This document shows, in pieces, positions 44,882 to 53,782 of a stretch of DNA of 64,000 nt (position 1 is its first letter; each line of letters starts with the position of its first letter). The notes below the pieces were generated by a model, which was not told where the DNA came from, made no database searches, and saw nothing but the letters and a program-made list of their open reading frames with translations. The stretch comes from Chloroflexi bacterium AL-N1 (lineage in GTDB: Bacteria; Chloroflexota; Chloroflexia; Chloroflexales; Roseiflexaceae). Location of the stretch: NCBI GenBank assembly GCA_013122435.1, contig WYDT01000008.1, positions 186,001 to 250,000 of the forward strand. Reading direction: 5' to 3'. A program made the translations under genes and the position numbers.

Positions 44882-45358
44882 CTACGGCTTCACGATGCAC
44901 AACGCCTGCCGGATTTCTCCCAGATGATAGGCTGTATGGACGATCATCGCGATAGCACCACCAATCTGTTGCTCATTGGGCCACTCAGTCGTCTCACTGA
45001 TCAGCACCTTGATACGATTGTAGGTCTCTCGCAAGGACGACTTGAGATCTTCCCATTCATCTGGTGTCACGCTGTTTGTTTCTCGCCAAATCTCACTCCA
45101 ATCGATCTGCTTGAACTGTTGTGTGCGTACCGCATCTTCTAATACATCAAGATAAAACGCCACATGCTTGACCTGTGCCGCCAGCGTCGCACATTTGCCA
45201 CCCACCGGAACAGAAGCTTCCTCGGCTGAGATAGTGGCCAGCGTTTCAAACATCGATGTGCCTTTGTCCAGAAAATAACCACGTACATTGTCAAAGGTCT
45301 CATCAAGTAGAGCGTACAGCGCGTTGGTAAAATGTTCGGTCTGAATTGGAGTAGACAT
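44882..45358 (-). CDS. DinB family protein
   Basis: 158 aa, four-helix bundle pattern. Putative metal-ligand His residues are in AAQVKHVAFYLDVLE and VHTAYHLGEIRQAL, the usual DinB positions. Function is unknown; relatives include mycothiol or bacillithiol transferases. ATG 45358 has TTGGAGG upstream. The gene before it on this strand is preceded by the 138-bp repeat. Confidence 0.82.
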   Translation of the reverse strand: MSTPIQTEHFTNALYALLDETFDNVRGYFLDKGTSMFETLATISAEEASVPVGGKCATLAAQVKHVAFYLDVLEDAVRTQQFKQIDWSEIWRETNSVTPDEWEDLKSSLRETYNRIKVLISETTEWPNEQQIGGAIAMIVHTAYHLGEIRQALCIVKP

Positions 45359-45448
45359 GTTTGCCTCCAAATCATGTCATAATGAGGATTGTGGGATATT
45401 GACAAATTTTAGAACATTTGTACAGCATTTGTCAATACCCAGTTTTCG

Positions 45449-45587
45449 AAGCTTCCGGAAGCTTTCCCGAGCCTTACACAACCAAAACCCATGTATCGTG
45501 CCTCACAATCACACATTCCCCCTCAAATCTTGTGGGTTCCCTACCTACATTCGTGTAAACTACACATGATCGAGCTTCCGGAAGCTC
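45449..45587. repeat. Palindrome-bracketed 138-bp repeat, copy A
   Basis: Bounded by AAGCTTCCGGAAGCTT (45449-45464) and GAGCTTCCGGAAGCTC (45572-45587), both perfect 16-bp palindromes. The interior matches copy B at 63676-63813 along its whole length, in the same orientation, e.g. CCCCCTCAAATCTTGT here against CCCCCTCAAGTCTTGT there. The right palindrome encodes the last residues (SFRKLDHV) of the adjacent hydrolase. No open frame is shared convincingly between copies. Confidence 0.8.
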
Positions 45588-46378
45588 TCAAAGAACGCTA
45601 CCAGCGCAGGCGCAAGAGCGGTTGGCGAAACATCATGTGTTTGGCCTGCTAATGTGCGGCGTTGGGCGTTTGGGAGAATATCCACCAGCGCTTGTACACC
45701 ATTCCGCTGGTACGCGGGACTGTCGCTTCCCTCCATCACAAGTGTGGGAATCTTCACAGAAGACCAGCGATCAGTCGGCAATGAGCTACCAGACATCGTA
45801 TCTCCCATAATAGTGCCATCGTAGGCCAATGTGTGCGCTACCGCTTCAAAGGCTGACCAAATTGGCATATCCCGCATTGGAGTGACGAATTCGGCAGGCA
45901 TACCCACAGCTTTTGTCATAAAATATTCGACCGCCTCACCTCGATGACCAGCTACTACCATCGCGTTCAGTTGCTGCACATAGTCTGGTGGTACTGGCGG
46001 CCTGCTGTTATCAACAATAAAAGGTGGTTCATACAGAGCCAATTTCTTGATTGGGAGACCACGGGCCGCCGCCTCAAGTGACAGGACCGCCCCGGAAGAC
46101 ATCCCAAACACAAACGCAGATCCTCCAAATGCCTCGATCAGGGCTGCGATATCTTCGATCTCACGCTCAATAGCATAGGGTGGTGTATCCCCACTGTCGC
46201 CCCGCCCCCGACGATCATAGGTCACAACGGTGAAATCCTGCTCCAACGGATCGTCCTGTGGATTGGGGTTGGGGAATGAGCGATGCCAGAACGCACCGGC
46301 TACCGAGATGACCACTGGTCCTGTACCGGCCTGATCGAAAGCGATGGGAGTCCCATCTCTTGAAATAACTTTGTCCAT
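45560..46378 (-). CDS. Alpha/beta hydrolase
   Basis: 272 aa. Nucleophile elbow FGMSSGAVLSLEAA (Ser in GxSxG), oxyanion region VISVAGAFWHRS, YDRRGRGDSGDTPPYAIEREIEDI typical of esterase/haloperoxidase-like members, and a C-terminal His in GQTHDVS. Substrate unknown. ATG 46378 has AAGGAG upstream. The last codons are formed by the palindrome of the repeat, so the native C-terminus may have been altered by it. Confidence 0.85.
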   Translation of the reverse strand: MDKVISRDGTPIAFDQAGTGPVVISVAGAFWHRSFPNPNPQDDPLEQDFTVVTYDRRGRGDSGDTPPYAIEREIEDIAALIEAFGGSAFVFGMSSGAVLSLEAAARGLPIKKLALYEPPFIVDNSRPPVPPDYVQQLNAMVVAGHRGEAVEYFMTKAVGMPAEFVTPMRDMPIWSAFEAVAHTLAYDGTIMGDTMSGSSLPTDRWSSVKIPTLVMEGSDSPAYQRNGVQALVDILPNAQRRTLAGQTHDVSPTALAPALVAFFESFRKLDHV

Positions 46379-46481
46379 GGTTGTGCTCCTTGTTATCGCA
46401 AACTATGTTTCTTACCTATATCAAAGCAGTTAACGGCTTAATTACATAACAGTCCACGTAGTTTGGCAGGCAAGCTGTTGC

Positions 46482-46841
46482 TTAGAGTTCTAGCGGAGCG
46501 CCAGCGAACCCAATCTCATTTCTGTCGGGATCGCGATATGTTATCTTGCGAACACCGTTCGAGTACGTTTCCCGCTGTACAGGGGTGAGTCCCCGCTCAG
46601 TTATCTGCGCGATGACTGCATTGAGGTCATCGACGAAGATCGTATGTTTACCATGACCAGCGTGTTCCGGTCGCTGGTCAATATATATGTACCGATGCTC
46701 CGCAAGCTCCCACACAGCCTCTATGTCGTTTGGTAAGAATGTAGGCGGAGATCCTAACAGCCGTTCGTACCACTCCAGCGCTGCCGCATAATCGGTGATC
46801 GGAATTCCCGCGAACAGATCGAGACGCTTCGTATGAATCAT
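46482..46841 (-). CDS. VOC (glyoxalase/bleomycin-resistance) superfamily protein
   Basis: 119 aa, one VOC module pair: FAGIPITDYAAALEWYERLLGSPP and HTIFVDDLNAVIAQITERGL, ending YRDPDRNEIGFA. Members bind a metal and act as glyoxalases, dioxygenases or drug-binding proteins; none can be chosen here. Part of the accessory run on the minus strand. Confidence 0.82.
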   Translation of the reverse strand: MIHTKRLDLFAGIPITDYAAALEWYERLLGSPPTFLPNDIEAVWELAEHRYIYIDQRPEHAGHGKHTIFVDDLNAVIAQITERGLTPVQRETYSNGVRKITYRDPDRNEIGFAGAPLEL

Positions 46842-46967
46842 GCTTATGGCTCCGTTCCCTTAACAAACAGATAAACTCAGATGACGAATCTGTTGTCCTC
46901 ATCACCCAGCGAATTTTCTGGGCTACTGTTGGTTCCATCAAGCGATATACCAACCTCGAACAACACT

Positions 46968-47480
46968 CTACACACCCAATTGCTCCTCTGTCTTCTTTCT
47001 GAGATATGCCTCAAGACGATCCCACATTTGGGTAGATCCTTCAGCCATACCCATTGCGAGTACCGACTCAAATTCCGCATCTGACGCGAATTGTGTCTGA
47101 CTAATGAGCTTTGTCTTGCCTTCGAGTTCCACAAACAGCACAGTGGTCAACATTGATGGCATACGCTCGTTCACATTGCCCTCCGCATCTGCGAAGGTAT
47201 CAGTAAAGACAATCCGCTCCGGCTCGACGATCTCCTGGTAGATTGCCTTGCCCCAGCTTTCCTCTCCTCCTGATCCACGCATACAGTAGAGCCAGACACC
47301 ACCCGGACGAAAATCCATTGTACAGACCGGCAACGTCCAGTCTTTCGGCCCCCACCAATGCGCGACGTGTTCTGGAGCAGTCCACACCTGCCAGACCAGT
47401 TCACGTGGGGCATCAAAGATACGCTCTATAACAAATGTCCGTTCAGGTGATCCTGTCTCTCTGTTATTCTTCGGGTTCAT
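46968..47480 (-). CDS. AHSA1/SRPBCC (START-like) domain protein
   Basis: 170 aa. RTFVIERIFDAPRELVWQVWTAPEHVAHWWGP is the classic AHSA1-type opening, and the rest follows the helix-grip fold that binds a hydrophobic ligand. ATG 47480 has CAGGAG upstream and overlaps the end of the ArsR regulator by 17 bp, so the two are coupled. ArsR-AHSA1 pairs are common in soil bacteria; the ligand is unknown. Confidence 0.88.
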   Translation of the reverse strand: MNPKNNRETGSPERTFVIERIFDAPRELVWQVWTAPEHVAHWWGPKDWTLPVCTMDFRPGGVWLYCMRGSGGEESWGKAIYQEIVEPERIVFTDTFADAEGNVNERMPSMLTTVLFVELEGKTKLISQTQFASDAEFESVLAMGMAEGSTQMWDRLEAYLRKKTEEQLGV

Positions 47481-47817
47481 GTGATTGCTCCTGTGCTTGT
47501 AACGTTTTGAGATAGTCATCCAGGCGATCAAAGCGCTCATTCCAGAGATGTTCAAAGGTCTTGACCCAGGCATGAATCGGCTTGAGCGGTTCACTGTTCA
47601 GGCTATACAGCCGCTGTTTTCCTTCAGTACGCACATTGACGAGACCAACCTCCTTTAATACCCGCAAGTGCTTGGAGGCTTGTGGTTGCCTGAGATCAAG
47701 CGCCTCGGCGATCTCGTTCACCGGACGTTCACCACGAGCCAACAGGTCGAGAATATCCCGTCGCTGTGGTTCGGCAACAGCATTGAATACGTCTGAAGTT
47801 GTCGGTAAACGTGCCAT
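47464..47817 (-). CDS. ArsR family repressor
   Basis: 117 aa winged-helix protein: DVFNAVAEPQRRDILDLLARGERPVNEIAEAL, recognition helix LRQPQASKHLRVLKEVGLV, wing RTEGKQRLYSL. There is no metal-binding Cys cluster, so it probably senses something else. Its own promoter contains a palindrome in the spacer, arguing for autorepression. Its ATG lies 6 bases after the -10, so the message is likely leaderless. Confidence 0.9.
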   Translation of the reverse strand: MARLPTTSDVFNAVAEPQRRDILDLLARGERPVNEIAEALDLRQPQASKHLRVLKEVGLVNVRTEGKQRLYSLNSEPLKPIHAWVKTFEHLWNERFDRLDDYLKTLQAQEQSHEPEE

Positions 47818-47823
47818 ATTTCA

Positions 47824-47851
47824 ATTATATTCCCATATAGGAATATGTCAA
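47824..47851 (-). promoter_or_regulatory. ArsR promoter with operator in the spacer
   Basis: On the minus strand: TTGACA (complement of 47846-47851), 16-base spacer, TATAAT (complement of 47824-47829). The inverted repeat ATATTCC / GGAATAT (47827-47846) fills the spacer, an ideal place for a repressor to block RNA polymerase. Only 6 bases separate the -10 from the ATG. Confidence 0.75.
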
Positions 47852-47985
47852 GGATAAAAATAATGAGAATTTCGCACACTTTTGCTATTGTCAGCTAGTT
47901 TGGGGAAATCAGAACACAAAAGATGCTGCAACCACCGAGTGAGCGTATGGGAGTCCACAAGCACTGTTTCACTTGATTGGTTCTG

Positions 47986-48339
47986 TTAAGGGCGCTCCTG
48001 CACGACCCAACCATTACCATCAGGGTCATTGAAGAAGATAAATGAATTCCAGTCTCTACCACGTCCAGCTACCAGAGTAGCCCCTTCGTAGTGCTGGATC
48101 GCACTGACATCCACACCCTGATCGACCAATTCAGTCCGAGCAGCATCGATATCGGACACCACAAGCTGTAGACCTTTCAACGAGCCTGGCGGCATGCCAA
48201 TGTTTTGGGTGCCAATGACCATCGAGCATCCTGAGCCGGGAGGAGTTAGTTGGACAAACCGTACTTCATCACTAATTCGTGTGTCGTGATCAACAACGAA
48301 ACCAACCTGTTCGCTATAAAAATGTTTCGCCTGGTCCAC
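47986..48339 (-). CDS. VOC superfamily protein with probable 5' frameshift
   Basis: 117 aa from GTG 48339: DQAKHFYSEQVGFVVDHDTR...FFNDPDGNGWVVQERP. The frame stays open upstream and reads WKLEVVQVPVKDV, but the only ATG (48374-48376, behind AAGGA) is out of frame by one base. The related gene at 51116 starts MKLELVPVPVADVDRAKDFY. One extra G after the ATG would explain this. If real, translation must start at GTG 48339 and loses the first strand. Confidence 0.7.
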   Translation of the reverse strand: MDQAKHFYSEQVGFVVDHDTRISDEVRFVQLTPPGSGCSMVIGTQNIGMPPGSLKGLQLVVSDIDAARTELVDQGVDVSAIQHYEGATLVAGRGRDWNSFIFFNDPDGNGWVVQERP

Positions 48340-48450
48340 ATCCTTGACGGGTACCTGTACAACCTCAAGTTTCCATTCTATCCTTTATGCTCCTTTGTTA
48401 TCATTTTTCTAAGAGCACATTACAGTATCAACGACCTCTTCGATATCGAC

Positions 48451-49029
48451 TCAGTACAACTTTTCCCCTTTCTCAAGCATATTCAGGAACTGTACAAATC
48501 GCTTCTGACGGGTTTCGGGTTTCTTAGCGGTTTGCAGGCGATACGCGATAGCATAGTGGTTTTGTCGATTGAGTGTTTCAAAAAAAGCCCTGGCCGCTGG
48601 ACGCTCTTCGAGTGCGGCCAGAAAGTCTTCGGGGATGGTCATTTCGCTGGCCGGGGCATACGCAACCTCCCACCGTCCATCAGCCTGGGCAGCACGCACA
48701 TGCACCAGACCCGGCTCCTGCATACGTCCCTCGGCGATCAGACGCTCTACGTGCTCACGGTTTATTTTTGACCAGTTGCTGCCTTTTTTGCGGGGTGTAA
48801 AGCGTTGTAGATATGCCTGATCGTCAAACGACTTCTTGACACTATCAATCCATCCCCAACAGAGGGCTTCGATCACCGCCTCATCCCAGGTAATTGTTTT
48901 TTGTCCTGAGCCCTTCTTGAAGATCTTTAACCATAACTCTGGCTCAGACGCATGATGAAGCTGCAACCACTGCCCAAACGCCTCAGCCGTCTCGAACGCA
49001 CGAATACGGGTTTTATCTGGTTCTGGCAT
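48451..49029 (-). CDS. YdeI/OmpD-associated family protein
   Basis: 192 aa. Signatures: FETAEAFGQWLQLHH, ELWLKIFKKGSG, ITWDEAVIEALCWGWIDS and RFTPRKKGSNWSKIN, all typical of the YdeI-like family linked to bacteriocin/peptide tolerance in enterobacteria; mechanism unknown. ATG 49029 has AAGGAGG upstream. Confidence 0.87.
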   Translation of the reverse strand: MPEPDKTRIRAFETAEAFGQWLQLHHASEPELWLKIFKKGSGQKTITWDEAVIEALCWGWIDSVKKSFDDQAYLQRFTPRKKGSNWSKINREHVERLIAEGRMQEPGLVHVRAAQADGRWEVAYAPASEMTIPEDFLAALEERPAARAFFETLNRQNHYAIAYRLQTAKKPETRQKRFVQFLNMLEKGEKLY

Positions 49030-49096
49030 ATTGCCTCCTTAAAGGCACACAATGACACGAATGGACTTCTCTCGTTTTGAGTGGAAAAATAGGCAT

Positions 49097-49489
49097 CTAT
49101 GAGTTGATTTGAGTGGCAATCCACCATGTATTGCCAGCAGGATCTTGCACACCTGCACGACGGTCAGGGTCATCCTGGTTTTGCTGGGGTGCCTGAACGG
49201 AAACACCACCCGCCTTGAGAGCGCGGGTATACACATCATCGACATCAGAAATATACACATGAAGCCACACGGGAAAAGCTGGTATTTCCTCACCACTATC
49301 AGCAATCATGACTACTGTATCATCAATTAATACTTCAGCATGCATAATAGAGCCATCCGGCATATCAAAGCGACGTTGTTCTCTGGCATCAAATGCCTTT
49401 ATCAGAAAATCGATGACTTGTTGTGCTCCATCTGCTATGATGTAAACTGAAACACTTGCATAGCCTTCTGGTTTGTATGATGGGTTCAT
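49097..49489 (-). CDS. VOC superfamily protein, PhnB-like
   Basis: 130 aa: SVSVYIIADGAQQVIDFLIKAF, DGSIMHAEVLIDDTVVMIAD and VQDPAGNTWWIATQI match PhnB-like VOC proteins, several of which carry antibiotic-resistance annotations without biochemical proof. ATG 49489 has GGAAAGGAAG upstream. Confidence 0.83.
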   Translation of the reverse strand: MNPSYKPEGYASVSVYIIADGAQQVIDFLIKAFDAREQRRFDMPDGSIMHAEVLIDDTVVMIADSGEEIPAFPVWLHVYISDVDDVYTRALKAGGVSVQAPQQNQDDPDRRAGVQDPAGNTWWIATQINS

Positions 49490-49774
49490 GCTTCTTCCTT
49501 TCCACGTTTGGCCCAGCAATACTATATGTACCTTCTCAGTACGCAATAAAAATGCCGGTTGTGTGTTGTTTTACAATACCCCTACTTGGACCAGCGGAGC
49601 ATATAGACAAAAACCAGCGGTTTGGCGTGTTGTATTCCCATACACAGCGTGGCCGTGGCTTCCAATCCGTGCATGGAACTACCTCGTATGGCGTTCTCTG
49701 TTGAGAACGATGCCTGCTATGACTTTTATCGCACTATCCTGACGAGTGGTATGCAGAGCGTACCGCTGAGGCCC
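49490..49774. other. Gap without a recognisable gene
   Basis: 285 bp between two minus-strand genes. Short open frames exist on both strands but show no family motif, ribosome site or sensible composition. It may be a decayed gene. Confidence 0.4.
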
Positions 49775-50185
49775 CTATGATCTTTCGTCGGTGCCAAACG
49801 TCTCTGTAACCAGTCGTGTGTCCATATACTCACGTAGTTCCCGCAGTTTACCACCATCAAATCGGCATACCCAGCAGTAGTTGTTGTCGTACCGCTTTCC
49901 TTCCGGGGTGGTGTTCCGACCGCTGTGCTCAACCACAACGTAATCGCCTTCGGCGATGAGGCGATGTACGATGACGTGTGATTCCCCAGTCAATGTCTCA
50001 TCTACCGACGCGAACAGCTCGTTGATCACTGCGTCCTTGCCATCGAAAGTATGCGACCACTGTCCCGTTCCCATCCAACGCCACTGCATATCGTCAGCCA
50101 TGGCTTCGAACAGAGGCGTGAGGTTGCCTTCTGCCATCGCGTAAAGTACCTCTTGCAAGAGTTGCTTGTTATCAATCATGATCAT
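49775..50185 (-). CDS. SnoaL-like / NTF2-fold protein
   Basis: 136 aa: LLQEVLYAMAEGNLTPLFEAMADDMQWRWMG, FDGKDAVINELF and VVEHSGRNTTPEGKRYDNNYCWVCRFDGGKLRELREYMD match SnoaL-like cyclase/ketosteroid-isomerase folds. Most such proteins are of unknown role. The start could be ATG 50185 or 50179; AAGGTGAG lies just upstream. Confidence 0.82.
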   Translation of the reverse strand: MIMIDNKQLLQEVLYAMAEGNLTPLFEAMADDMQWRWMGTGQWSHTFDGKDAVINELFASVDETLTGESHVIVHRLIAEGDYVVVEHSGRNTTPEGKRYDNNYCWVCRFDGGKLRELREYMDTRLVTETFGTDERS

Positions 50186-50377
50186 TTACTCACCTTGTGT
50201 TTACTGCTCCCGCGCCACCGAACTACTCATGGCCCCCTCCTGTGATTCCTTCCAGAGCCCCTTCTTCGACCAACTCGTGTCCTACGATACCACAGCGGCG
50301 GGATCTGCGACGGATGTCCACCACCATGGGTAATGATATCAAAACCGTACCTTTCTGTACACATGCCCCCGCTGGTC

Positions 50378-51105
50378 CTACATGGCCTGCTTCATACCCC
50401 TGTAGTGATCTCGCTGTGCCTTATCAAGATGTTCAATAGCGTATCGTAAAGCCGTGCGTGGCATCGTCGCGGCATGCAGATCAAGAAAACGCAACAGTTC
50501 CTGCTGATCTTTCTTGCCAGCTTCACGCAGCCATCCTCCCAGCGCCTTATGGATCAGGTCATGGTCGTCGTTCAGCAACATCTCAGCGATGGTAAAGGTA
50601 TCAGCCACATCCCCCTGTTTGATAAAATACGCCGTGCTGACAATAGCAGTACGGCGTTCCCACAGGTTTTGAGAACGTGCCAGGTCGTACAACACATCAC
50701 GTGGTTTGTCGAACAGATAACCACCTACGATGTAGGGCAACTCACATCAACCAGATCCCAGTTATTGATGCGGTCGTGGTGTCTCATATACAGATCGAAA
50801 AGCGCTTTTCGACGGCTTTCAGGCGTTTTCTTGCGGCGAGCCTGCTTATCCATAATACTCAACCTGCCAGCCCACACCTCGTGGATCGGGTTTTCGAGCA
50901 GCTGCTCAATCTCAGCAGGGATCATATCAATAAACGCTTTGGCGAGTGCAAAGACCTGCCCCATCCGCACACCCATAAAGACATCGCCCTCGCCGTACTC
51001 ACCCTCGCCAGTCTTAAAGTACCGCAAATACTTCTGGGCTTCTTCTGGTGAGCGGTGCGCTTCCAGCCTTTGTACAAACTGCTCCACGCTTATCTCTCTT
51101 GACAT
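50378..51105 (-). pseudogene. AlkD-like DNA alkylation repair gene, frameshifted
   Basis: The 5' part (from 51105) reads SVEQFVQRLEAHRSPEEAQKYL...NNWDLVDVSCP; the 3' part continues one frame over as PYIVGGYLFDKPRDVLYDLARS...LREAGKKD...MPRTALRYAIEHLD. Together they form one HEAT-repeat-like DNA glycosylase (AlkD) of about 240 aa. Adding a base near 50735-50743 joins them. AlkD removes bulky alkylated bases. It may be a real pseudogene or a sequencing indel. Confidence 0.8.
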
Positions 51106-51115
51106 AGCAGTGTCC

Positions 51116-51517
51116 TCACATCCTGCCCATTATTTCCTGCAAGGCCCACGAATTACCATCAGGATCGTTGAAGAAAGCATATTTTATGCCGCCCTGATCG
51201 CTGATTTCGCTTACTTCAACACCCCGGCTGAGAAGCGTCTCACGAACGGCGTTGACATCAGCAACCACCAGGTGTATCCCCTTGACGGAACCTGGCTGCA
51301 TGGCTGATATCTCGCCCATACCCGTACCAATAACAATGGAGCAGGCCGAACCAGGTGGCGTAAGCTGGACTACCCGCATCGTATCATTTGGCTGCACATC
51401 ATGATCTGTGTGAAAACCAACCTTGTTGACGTAGAAGTCTTTGGCACGATCAACATCAGCAACTGGTACTGGTACCAACTCAAGTTTCATAGCAGGCATG
51501 GTGGTTGTGTTGGACAT
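51116..51517 (-). CDS. VOC superfamily protein
   Basis: 133 aa: MKLELVPVPVADVDRAKDFYVNKVGFHTDHD, TPPGSACSIVIGTG, and AFFNDPDGNSWALQE. It is a close paralogue in pattern of the gene at 47986. ATG 51517 has AAGGAG upstream. It ends just 10 bp before the AlkD-like gene on the plus coordinate, downstream of it in transcription. Confidence 0.85.
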   Translation of the reverse strand: MSNTTTMPAMKLELVPVPVADVDRAKDFYVNKVGFHTDHDVQPNDTMRVVQLTPPGSACSIVIGTGMGEISAMQPGSVKGIHLVVADVNAVRETLLSRGVEVSEISDQGGIKYAFFNDPDGNSWALQEIMGRM

Positions 51518-51595
51518 AACAAACTCCTTGTGTAATTGCTTCAACCCTTTGGGATATCTTACCAAACATGATTCATACGATATGCATACTTAGTA

Positions 51596-52150
51596 TCAAG
51601 ACATATGCTGCTTGATATCTTCAACAACTTCTGACAAATTGTTCTTGAACTGATGCCCACGATCAGCGAACTCACGGATGGTTGCGTGAGGTAATTTCTC
51701 GGCGTACAGGGTGAGGTGTGCAAATGGCACCACCGCATCATCGCGACTGTGATAAAGGAAGGTATGTGGTATGCTGGGGAGCCTGGTTGCAAAGTCTTCC
51801 TGTAACATGTACTCGGCAGCTTGCCAGTCCTCATCGCCACCCCAGTACGGCGGGGCAAGCAGGAACAATCCGGCAATTGACTTTGTGCTTTGCTCCTCGG
51901 AAAGATATTTCAACAGCATCGATCCACCCAGAGAGTGCCCAATCAAAATCAATCCATCATCAAGCGTTGCAAATTCTTCGTCAATCTGCGCTCTCCATAA
52001 TTGATATTCAGGGGTGTCTGCGTTGGGCATCTGCGGATAGCGCACCTTGTATGAGCTACCTAAGGCATTTTGTAGATACATTGCCAATTGCTTATCTTCT
52101 TCGTAAGTCTCCAGCCCCCCACCGTGGATAAATAATATCTGCCTATGCAT
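51596..52150 (-). CDS. Alpha/beta hydrolase, RBBP9/YdeN-like
   Basis: 184 aa, small serine hydrolase: ILFIHGGGLETYEEDK, nucleophile elbow IGHSLGGSMLLKYL, HSRDDAVVPFAH with the Asp, and His in FADRGHQF. Substrate unknown. ATG 52150 has AGGAAGGAAT upstream. Confidence 0.85.
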   Translation of the reverse strand: MHRQILFIHGGGLETYEEDKQLAMYLQNALGSSYKVRYPQMPNADTPEYQLWRAQIDEEFATLDDGLILIGHSLGGSMLLKYLSEEQSTKSIAGLFLLAPPYWGGDEDWQAAEYMLQEDFATRLPSIPHTFLYHSRDDAVVPFAHLTLYAEKLPHATIREFADRGHQFKNNLSEVVEDIKQHMS

Positions 52151-52217
52151 TATTGTATTCCTTCCTGTTACTGAACAGGCTAAAGGGTACCGAAACATTT
52201 CAATAGAGTTTTATCCA

Positions 52218-52790
52218 TTACATTCCTTGTTTTTTCGTTTCAGGCTGATAACAGAGCAAAACGTTACCCGCATCAAATACCTTTGTTCTTAGCAGCTTCA
52301 GGTGAACCTGTTCAGTAACATCTCTGAAAAATGGGGTACCCTGGCCAAGAATGACTGGACTTACCATCATTCGCAATTCATCAACCAGGCCCATCTGTAA
52401 CAGGTATCCTGTTAGCCTGGCACTACCAAAGATACCTATGTCTTGACCCGGCTGCTGTTTCAGTTGTTCGATTTCGTAGGCAATGTTATCTTTGATCAGG
52501 CGTGTATTATGCCAGTCAGCCTGGTCAAGCGTGGTTGAAACAACCACTTTCGGAAGACTATTCATCTGGTTGGCAATAACCGGATCACTTTCAAGAGCAA
52601 CCTGGGTAGGCCAGAAACTCGCCATCATCTGATACGTCACCCGACCAAACAAAATAACATCCATCGCGTTCAACTGCTCAATGGCAAACTCGTTGAATGC
52701 TGCATCAACAGTATGCCAATCAAGTTCCTGGTTTGGTCCTTCGAAGAAGCCATCAAGCGAGATCATATTGAATGAAAAGAGTGTTCGCAC
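52218..52790 (-). CDS. Dihydrofolate-reductase-like (RibD C-terminal) protein
   Basis: 190 aa: NMISLDGFFEGPNQELDW, DVILFGRVTYQMMASFWP, DIGIFGSARLTGYLLQMGLVDELRMMVSPVILGQG. This is the RibD-C/DHFR fold that binds NAD(P)H; the YyaP/YwjB-type stand-alone group has no settled role. GTG start with AAGGAATC upstream. One of three such genes in 3.5 kb. Confidence 0.86.
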   Translation of the reverse strand: MRTLFSFNMISLDGFFEGPNQELDWHTVDAAFNEFAIEQLNAMDVILFGRVTYQMMASFWPTQVALESDPVIANQMNSLPKVVVSTTLDQADWHNTRLIKDNIAYEIEQLKQQPGQDIGIFGSARLTGYLLQMGLVDELRMMVSPVILGQGTPFFRDVTEQVHLKLLRTKVFDAGNVLLCYQPETKKQGM

Positions 52791-52914
52791 GGTAGATTCC
52801 TTGTATTTTCAACATCTGGATACGTTTTTGTCAAATTGTTGGCAAGACGATTGGTTCGGACAAAATATGCTTTGTAATCTCCAAATCTCCTTAACTCAGC
52901 CAATCAAATAAGGA

Positions 52915-53730
52915 TTACTCATTCTCTTGCAGTGGAGCATCGAGAAACGACATTACAACAGGCACTAACAGCGGCGAAGCAAAGCTATTGTAATGTGTGG
53001 TGCCTGGCAGGATGGCGAGTTGAGATTTCGGCATGCCCGAGCCATCCCAGCCACCATCACGCTGGCCACCACCGAGCAACTCATAGAACTGTGCCATATG
53101 GGTTGGTGGCATGCTGTCGGCGTCGCCAGAGATAAGCAGCGTTGGCATGGTCAGTGCCGCTACTTCGTCCGACCAGTCATAGTCCCGACGGAGCATAGCG
53201 CCCATTTTCTCACACAACACAGGAAAATTGTCGGGTTCTGGCGCAACTGCGGTATAGCTCTGATACATTGGTGTTTCCTTGAGAAACTCGGCTGTTGCTG
53301 CACTCATCTGATCCATGCTGGCGCGTATTTCAGCGTACCAACCATCACGTCGAAATGGTACCGAGATCACGATGAGTTTCCGAATAAGTTCAGGGTGCTG
53401 CATAGCTGCCCGAAGCGCTGCATTACCACCCATTGAATAACCCATCAGATCGGCGCTATCAAAGCCCATATACTTGATCAAGGCGGCCATATCATCACCC
53501 ATCGACTCTGGGCTCAACGGACGGTCGATATCAGCAGTACGACCATGCCCTTGTTGGTCAACAACGATCACCTGTCGGCTTGCAGCAAGTTGGGGCAGTA
53601 TCGCACTAAACATCTCGGTAAGGCCAAAGCCACCATGCAGCAGTACCAGTGGTTCACCAGCACCGTGGATTTCGTAATACATGCTAAGGCCATTCACCTG
53701 AGCATAGCCAGTCTGTGGAGCGTTAGTCAT
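52915..53730 (-). CDS. Alpha/beta hydrolase
   Basis: 271 aa: LVLLHGGFGLTEMF, VDQQGHGRTADIDRPLSPESM, nucleophile elbow MGYSMGGNAALRAA, LLISGDADSMPPTH (Asp) and ILPGTTHYNS (His). Typical of the epoxide-hydrolase/esterase-like group. ATG 53730 has GAAAGGACC upstream. Confidence 0.86.
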   Translation of the reverse strand: MTNAPQTGYAQVNGLSMYYEIHGAGEPLVLLHGGFGLTEMFSAILPQLAASRQVIVVDQQGHGRTADIDRPLSPESMGDDMAALIKYMGFDSADLMGYSMGGNAALRAAMQHPELIRKLIVISVPFRRDGWYAEIRASMDQMSAATAEFLKETPMYQSYTAVAPEPDNFPVLCEKMGAMLRRDYDWSDEVAALTMPTLLISGDADSMPPTHMAQFYELLGGGQRDGGWDGSGMPKSQLAILPGTTHYNSFASPLLVPVVMSFLDAPLQENE

Positions 53731-53782
53731 ATTGGGTCCTTTCAATGCTGATTCTCATTCATCACAAAGTACCAAACTGAAA

